A program made the position numbers and the translations under genes. The notes under the pieces were generated by a model. The model worked only from the letters and a program-made list of their open reading frames with translations, was not told the origin of the DNA and did no database searches. Shown piece after piece: positions 1 to 2,926 of a DNA stretch of 5,698 nt. The stretch lies in contig JAAEQP010000083.1 of NCBI GenBank assembly GCA_024231375.1, forward strand, positions 1-5,698, read 5' to 3'. Within the stretch, counting starts at the first letter, position 1; each line of letters begins with the position of its first letter. Source of the stretch: a bacterium (GTDB taxonomy: Bacteria > Hydrogenedentota > Hydrogenedentia > Hydrogenedentiales > SLHB01).

Positions 1-50
1 AGACAGAGAGAGACGGAGCGCGTCGAAAGACGGACGGATCGGGCTGACAT
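1..50 (-). CDS. Start of an unidentified protein gene, truncated by the window edge
   Basis: An ATG on the minus strand at 50-48 opens a frame with no stop to the window edge; it reads M-S-A-R-S-V-R-L-S-T-R-S-V-S-L-C (16 codons and two bases). The arginine-rich start could be the n-region of an export signal, but no hydrophobic core is visible yet and the product is unknown. The call rests on context. A strong ribosome-binding site AAGGGGGG lies six bases upstream (57-64), and a TTGTCA / TACACT promoter with 17-base spacing lies 40 bases before the ATG, the same arrangement seen ahead of the two large genes in this window. It lies downstream of the beta-helix gene in the same direction, but has its own promoter. 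Sixteen open codons alone would not justify the call; the upstream signals do. Confidence 0.55.
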   Translation of the reverse strand, partial: MSARSVRLSTRSVSLC

Positions 51-56
51 GAAGGA

Positions 57-64
57 CCCCCCTT
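57..64 (-). promoter_or_regulatory. Ribosome-binding site of the edge-truncated gene
   Basis: AAGGGGGG on the minus strand sits six bases before the ATG at 50-48. It matches the A-rich plus G-run sites of the other two minus-strand genes in sequence and spacing, and it decides the start of the truncated gene. Confidence 0.55.
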
Positions 65-90
65 GGTTCACGGAACAGTTTCGGGGACGA

Positions 91-119
91 AGTGTAGCAC
101 GGGAACAACCGTCTGACAA
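91..119 (-). promoter_or_regulatory. Sigma-70-like promoter of the edge-truncated gene
   Basis: On the minus strand, TTGTCA (119-114, five of six matches to TTGACA) is followed after 17 bases by TACACT (96-91, four of six matches to TATAAT). TGC directly before the -10 makes it an extended -10. Transcription should begin near 84, giving a leader of about 33 bases before the ATG at 50. It is the best of the three promoters in the window by spacing and sequence. Confidence 0.55.
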
Positions 120-129
120 CGTTGACGGT
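108..129. promoter_or_regulatory. Inverted repeat over the -35 box, possible operator
   Basis: ACCGTC (108-113) and GACGGT (124-129) are a perfect 6-base inverted repeat around a 10-base centre. The centre holds the -35 hexamer (114-119) and the 8-base palindrome CAACGTTG (117-124). A dimeric regulator bound here would cover the -35 box and block transcription of the truncated gene. The sequence match is direct; the operator role is inferred. A hairpin at the end of the beta-helix transcript is an alternative. Confidence 0.3.
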
Positions 130-196
130 ACCCAAATTCACATCGTTTCCAGTAAGCGCCAAATGTTTAGAAATGGCCTTGTTGAAAACAGATTAC

Positions 197-210
197 CGGT
201 GCAGACACCG
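197..210 (-). terminator. Weak hairpin after the beta-helix gene, possible terminator
   Basis: CGGTG and CACCG form a 5-base-pair stem with a 4-base loop, beginning one base after the TAA stop of the beta-helix gene (214-212). In the minus direction it is followed by GTAATCTGTTTTC, which has only a short T run. The stem is short and the tail poor, so it may be a partial or Rho-assisted terminator, or chance. No better candidate lies between this gene and the next promoter. Confidence 0.25.
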
Positions 211-211
211 A

Positions 212-2167
212 TTACTGTTTCTCGAATTCATGCGCGCCGATGTCGGGTGCCGCGCCTTGCGGAACCGGCGTGCGTGCGAAGTCGCCCGTGCGCCCTCGGG
301 AGGGCACGGCCGCGTCGATGCATGGCGACCCTTCGCGGAGGCCATAGTCGTGCGCGGCGGCGTCGACGACCTTGGGATCGGCGACAAAGGAGTTGCGCTC
401 TTGATTCCAATCAGCCTGATACTGGGCAAACTCCGCCGCGGTGTAGCTCTTGCCTGCGACGTTCATGAGGACGCCCTCGGCCTGGAACCAGCAGTTGTTG
501 TCCATGGTGAGGGCGGCGATCTGTTCGGGCGTCCACCCGGGGGCGTAGAGGCCGTTCTTGGTGGATTCGACGAAAATGTTGTTGCGCACGTAGAACCCGT
601 CCAGTTGGGCCGGGGCAGTGTAGAAGCAGAGATGGCGTCCACTGGGATCGGACCGTTGGGCGTGGCCCCAGCCGTGGCCCGCGTTGAAGCAGGTGTTGTT
701 CTCGAAGTACACCTCCTGGGTGAGGCTGTCCTCGGGACGGTTCCAGTACTCGAAGGAGTACTCGCAGTTCCAGATGAGATTGTCGCGGTAGACGATGTTG
801 ACCTGGCGGGTAGCGGCCCCGTTGCTCTGATTCGTGAGGGCGGCGTCGTAGATCTCCCAGAACCGGCACCGTTCCACGAGGCAGTCGTGGGCGTTCGCCC
901 AGAATTCGACGCCGTTTCCGAAGCGGACGGTGCGGTCGCCACCCATCTGGTCGCCGCCGCCGATGTAGCCGAAATCGCAGTCGCGCACCACGATGTGATG
1001 CGTGCTCGCTCCGCCGATACCGTGGGCCGCGCCGTATAGGACCGCCAGGTTCTCGTAGACCACGTAGGAGCAGCCGGACTGTGGAATGATGTGTTCGCGC
1101 AAGGCAAGTTCGATGTCCTGGTAGTATTCGCCGGGGTTGCGCTCCGAATACAGCTTGAGCAGGAAGTTGTCTTCGTCGTACCAGTACTGGCCTTGCTCCT
1201 TCATGTCGGCGGCGTTCCACACCTTCACACCGCACGAGGCTTCATGGTCGAGGATGATGTTGCCCACGTCGCTGGCCAGGAGGTGGCCCGTCTGACACGG
1301 GCGCAGGCTGAGACTGTCCAGATACAGCGAGGCGTTTTCGGGCAGGATGCCGCCCAGGAAGAAGGTCAGCCGCGCGTCGTCGACGTCGGCCCGCACCGAG
1401 TAGTACCATGAGAACGTGGCCCATTCGTCGGTCACCTCCTGTGTGATGCCCGACACCCGCGCATACGTCGTCCACGGCGGTCCGGATTTCATCAGCCGCG
1501 GCGCGGCCATCGTGAACGGCGCGCTGGACTTGGCGCGGAAGGTGAGCAGGCACAGGGTCCCCGCCCGCACCGCAAACGGCCCCGCGTAGAGTTGGATATG
1601 GTTGCTACGCTCTCCGGGCGCGGTGCATGTCACGCGGTATCCGGCCGGGGCCGTGTCGAACTCCTCCGTATCTCGCGATGCCGAGACCGATGCGCCTGCT
1701 TCCCGGTGCAGATGCCATCCATTCGCACCGGCCTCGAACGTGGGATTCGGCAGAATCTCGGGCCCCGAAGGATCCGGTCCATCGTCGCCGGACGCGCCGG
1801 TTGCCCAGGTACTGCCGCCCTCGTGCCTCCATTCGGCCGGGTCGTTCGCCTCGACCGAACCCATCAGCATCGGTTTCGGACCCTCGCCGTACGCGCCGTA
1901 GGTGATGGGACCGGTCTCGTCGCCGCTCTGGGGCGACAGTTGCCCACGCCACGCATCGCCGCGCCGAAACAGCAGCGAATCGCCCGATTTCAGATCCGCG
2001 TTGTTCACACGCGGCAACGTCCGCCACGCCGTGGCGGGACTCGTCCCGTCGTTGGCGTCCGCGCCATCGGCGGCGACGTAGTAGGTGGCGGCGTTGGCGG
2101 TGGTGGCGAGCAACAGGGCCGCCAATGCGGCGAGACGATGGATGCTGGTTCTAGACGCGTTGCACAT
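212..2167 (-). CDS. Secreted right-handed parallel beta-helix protein with carbohydrate-binding-like domain
   Basis: Residue numbers are from the ATG at 2167 (651 residues). A signal peptide spans 1-26 or 27, with arginine and histidine before a hydrophobic core (LAALAALLLATTANA) and an A-N-A cleavage site. Residues 28-115 are the N-terminal cap typical of secreted beta-helix proteins (TYYVAADGADANDGTSPATAW, then a GD-x-L-x-F-x-x-G-D-x-W motif). Residues 132-292 look like a jelly-roll carbohydrate-binding domain of the CBM4/9 type, opening with NPTFE-x-G-x-NGW and ending YLDSLSLRP. Residues 293-560 resume the helix, with coils such as VVRDCDFGYIGGG, VERCRFWEIYDAALTNQ and VYFENNTCFNAG. The C-terminus has the common SPCIDA and PDIGAHEF motifs. 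The family includes polysaccharide lyases and glycosidases; catalytic residues cannot be assigned, so substrate and reaction are unknown. The start was chosen for the signal peptide and AAAGGGG ribosome-binding site; an in-frame ATG 64 codons upstream would place an unlikely arginine-rich extension before the signal. Confidence 0.85.
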   Translation of the reverse strand: MCNASRTSIHRLAALAALLLATTANAATYYVAADGADANDGTSPATAWRTLPRVNNADLKSGDSLLFRRGDAWRGQLSPQSGDETGPITYGAYGEGPKPMLMGSVEANDPAEWRHEGGSTWATGASGDDGPDPSGPEILPNPTFEAGANGWHLHREAGASVSASRDTEEFDTAPAGYRVTCTAPGERSNHIQLYAGPFAVRAGTLCLLTFRAKSSAPFTMAAPRLMKSGPPWTTYARVSGITQEVTDEWATFSWYYSVRADVDDARLTFFLGGILPENASLYLDSLSLRPCQTGHLLASDVGNIILDHEASCGVKVWNAADMKEQGQYWYDEDNFLLKLYSERNPGEYYQDIELALREHIIPQSGCSYVVYENLAVLYGAAHGIGGASTHHIVVRDCDFGYIGGGDQMGGDRTVRFGNGVEFWANAHDCLVERCRFWEIYDAALTNQSNGAATRQVNIVYRDNLIWNCEYSFEYWNRPEDSLTQEVYFENNTCFNAGHGWGHAQRSDPSGRHLCFYTAPAQLDGFYVRNNIFVESTKNGLYAPGWTPEQIAALTMDNNCWFQAEGVLMNVAGKSYTAAEFAQYQADWNQERNSFVADPKVVDAAAHDYGLREGSPCIDAAVPSRGRTGDFARTPVPQGAAPDIGAHEFEKQ

Positions 2168-2173
2168 GTGTAT

Positions 2174-2180
2174 CCCCTTT
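2174..2180 (-). promoter_or_regulatory. Ribosome-binding site deciding the beta-helix gene start
   Basis: AAAGGGG on the minus strand ends six bases before the ATG at 2167-2165. It supports that start over the upstream in-frame ATG at 2359. Confidence 0.65.
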
Positions 2181-2206
2181 GACGCATGCGATGAGTTCGT
2201 CCCGGC

Positions 2207-2236
2207 ATTGTAGAACCGCAAGGTGCAAGGTGTCCA
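2207..2236 (-). promoter_or_regulatory. Sigma-70-like promoter of the beta-helix gene
   Basis: On the minus strand, TGGACA (2236-2231, five of six matches) is followed after 18 bases by TACAAT (2212-2207, five of six matches). The -10 box ends 39 bases before the ATG at 2167, predicting a leader of about 32 bases. The spacing to the start agrees with the promoters of the other two minus-strand genes. Confidence 0.5.
2218..2232. repeat. Tandem 7-base repeat within the promoter spacer
   Basis: GCAAGGT occurs twice in direct tandem, followed by a G (minus strand: ACCTTGC twice). The repeat fills most of the spacer between the -35 and -10 boxes of the beta-helix gene. A direct-repeat regulator site is possible; chance or slippage is equally possible. 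Confidence 0.3.
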
Positions 2237-2373
2237 TCGGGAAGAGAGGACGTGTCGCGGATGGGCACGAATCGGAACGGCCGAATTCGGGTGTGTCGAG
2301 GGACGGCCCCCGGCCGCGACGAGCACGCACCATCTCCTCGCATCCGCCCTGTCCCTCAACGTTCACGGGTCTT
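2237..2373. other. Intergenic stretch upstream of the beta-helix promoter
   Basis: This 137-base stretch has no credible gene: frames crossing it are arginine-rich and lack ribosome-binding sites. Its one clear signal is the perfect 10-base palindrome CCGAATTCGG at 2281-2290, about 45 bases upstream of the -35 box of the beta-helix gene, where an activator or repressor could bind. No promoter or RNA gene is recognisable. Confidence 0.4.
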
Positions 2374-2459
2374 CGGTAGGGCCGCGCTCTGTCGCGGCCG
2401 TTACGGGCAGGCGCCACGCACATAGACCAAGACGGTCGACGCAGAGGTCGACCCTACCG
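2374..2459. repeat. Inverted pair of hairpin repeats with covarying stems
   Basis: CGGTAGGG (2374-2381) and its exact complement CCCTACCG (2452-2459) bound an 86-base element. Each end leads into a hairpin of 7-base-pair stem and 6-base loop. Copy A on the plus strand has arms GGCCGCG (2380-2386) and CGCGGCC (2393-2399) with loop CTCTGT. Copy B read on the minus strand has arms GGTCGAC (2453-2447) and GTCGACC (2440-2434) with loop CTCTGC. The arms differ at three positions, and all three differences are compensated on the other arm. Both copies continue with CGT after the stem. This looks like a dispersed intergenic hairpin family; similar GGTAGGG-headed repeats are, from memory, common in PVC-type genomes. 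The function is unknown. Confidence 0.6.
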
Positions 2460-2475
2460 CGGTTCTGGCGTTTGT

Positions 2476-2577
2476 CGAGGGCCCCTCGTGAACGGGTGGC
2501 ACCGTGGTGGCGGCGCGCTGCCGCGCGCCCGGCTCTGCGGCAGCAGAGCTCGTGTGAGGGTGTGGCCGCCACGCTCG
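2476..2577. repeat. Cluster of tightly packed hairpins, possible structured RNA or repeat remnant
   Basis: Successive inverted repeats nearly abut: CGAGG/CCTCG (2476-2480 with 2484-2488), ACGG/CCGT (2492-2495 with 2502-2505), GGCGCGC/GCGCGCC (2512-2518 with 2523-2529) and GCTCTGC/GCAGAGC (2532-2538 with 2543-2549). Two longer alternatives compete with these: GCTGCCGC (2518-2525) with GCGGCAGC (2537-2544), and GTGGCGGC (2507-2514) with GCCGCCAC (2565-2572). It lies upstream of the small plus-strand gene and could be transcribed with it. GC-rich sequence makes some pairing likely by chance, but two adjacent perfect 7-base-pair stems with 4-base loops are notable. It matches no RNA family I recognise. 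Confidence 0.35.
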
Positions 2578-2578
2578 C

Positions 2579-2606
2579 GAGATCCTTCGCGTTCGCTCAG
2601 GATGAC
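2579..2606. repeat. Copy of a widespread short dispersed repeat (GATCCTTCGC...GCTCAGGATGAC type)
   Basis: The stretch has ATCCT (2582-2586) and AGGAT (2599-2603) as complementary arms around a TCGCGTTCGC core. Its conceptual translations give the strings RSFAFAQDD (plus) and HPERTRRISRA (minus), which I recognise as recurrent artefacts of an intergenic repeat seen across many environmental bacterial genomes. It begins beside the palindrome CTCGCGAG (2574-2581) and ends 15 bases before the first ATG of the small plus-strand genes. Identification rests on memory of the motif, not a search. Confidence 0.6.
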
Positions 2607-2621
2607 GGAGAAGGGGACAGT

Positions 2622-2654
2622 ATGTCACAATGGATCTACACGGAGGGGGAATGA
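2622..2654 (+). CDS. Possible 10-residue leader peptide overlapping the small membrane-protein gene
   Basis: ATG at 2622 opens a 10-codon frame (MSQWIYTEGE) whose TGA overlaps the next ATG as ATGA (2651-2654). The site AAGGGG (2611-2616) is five bases before it, the same kind of site and spacing used by the three minus-strand genes. The main gene's own ribosome-binding sequence, GGAGGGGG (2642-2649), lies within the last codons of this frame, so translating it could either carry ribosomes to the next start by termination and reinitiation or cover that site. It does not resemble a known attenuator leader and has no run of one amino acid. It could be chance. Confidence 0.3.
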   Translation: MSQWIYTEGE

Positions 2655-2878
2655 AACTGAGCAGGGCAGACCGCTGGACGATTGGCATTCTCGTGGTGGT
2701 GTGGCTCATTTGTCTTGGCCACAGCGTCGCGCTTCTGACGCTGGATTCGTGGCCGCCACATCCTGCTGTTACCGGTTGTGTCATGGTGCTAGTATGGGCC
2801 TCCGTGTTGGCGGGGAGTATCTGGCGGATGCGGCGAAACAGGAGACGCAACGCCCTTCCCAGGCCTCCTATCTCCTAA
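2651..2878 (+). CDS. Small two-helix inner-membrane protein, function unknown
   Basis: The 75-residue product starts MKLSRADRW. Helix one covers about 10-31 (TIGILVVVWLICLGHSVALL), a short proline-rich outer loop DSWPPHP follows at 32-38, helix two covers about 39-58, and the tail is strongly basic (RMRRNRRR at 59-66). By the positive-inside rule both ends face the cytoplasm. Five tryptophans at 9, 18, 34, 49 and 58 are many for this length. GGAGGGGG lies just upstream, though closer than usual (GGAGG ends four bases before the ATG). An alternative in-frame ATG at 2630 adds MDLHGGG but lacks a well-spaced site. Third codon positions look less GC-rich than in the large genes. I see no promoter, and I recognise no family. 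The clean hydrophobic pattern favours a real gene, but a chance frame cannot be excluded. Confidence 0.55.
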   Translation: MKLSRADRWTIGILVVVWLICLGHSVALLTLDSWPPHPAVTGCVMVLVWASVLAGSIWRMRRNRRRNALPRPPIS

Positions 2879-2921
2879 TCCCCCTCAATCCCCACATCCC
2901 CTTCTCTTCAATTCCTACTCC
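2864..2921 (+). terminator. G-free C-rich tract, likely Rho-dependent termination region
   Basis: Fifty-eight consecutive bases contain no G and 30 C, beginning inside the last codons of the small membrane-protein gene and running to the end of the convergent gene. C-rich, G-poor unstructured RNA is the known loading signal for Rho. Termination here would stop plus-strand transcription before it ran antisense into the large enzyme gene. No stem-loop with a U tract is present for either gene. Confidence 0.4.
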
Positions 2922-2926
2922 GCCCC
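2880..2926 (-). other. Possible G-quadruplex at the 3' end of the esterase-fusion gene
   Basis: Read on the minus strand there are four runs of at least four G: 2926-2923, 2901-2898, 2893-2890 and 2884-2880, separated by 21, 4 and 5 bases. The first run lies in the last sense codons and the TAG stop (2917-2915) falls in the long loop. The single long loop weakens the prediction. If formed, it could slow polymerase or protect the transcript end. Confidence 0.25.

Noticed and set aside
122..1039. Long plus-strand open frame (305 codons) opposite the beta-helix gene
   Set aside because: It is the antisense shadow of GC-rich coding sequence. It has no ribosome-binding site, its translation is a monotonous Val/Ala/Gly/Glu mix with no domain, and the opposite strand encodes a clear exported protein.
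2374..2606. CRISPR-like array in the repeat cluster
   Set aside because: The repeats are inverted, differ in sequence and lack regular unique spacers of constant length.
2582..2632. Promoter for the small plus-strand genes
   Set aside because: TATGTC near 2621 has no -35 partner at usable distance, and no TAC-N-N-T box lies about 39 bases before either ATG, so none was called.
2223..2654. Plus-strand frame of 143 codons through the hairpin cluster
   Set aside because: It reads through hairpin repeats, is arginine-rich and has no ribosome-binding site at its first ATG. Only the final 10 codons from 2622 have supporting signals.
2401..2850. Minus-strand frame of 149 codons across the repeats and the small plus-strand gene
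   Set aside because: It includes HPERTRRISRA, the typical antisense translation of the dispersed repeat, plus arginine-rich filler. There is no ribosome-binding site.
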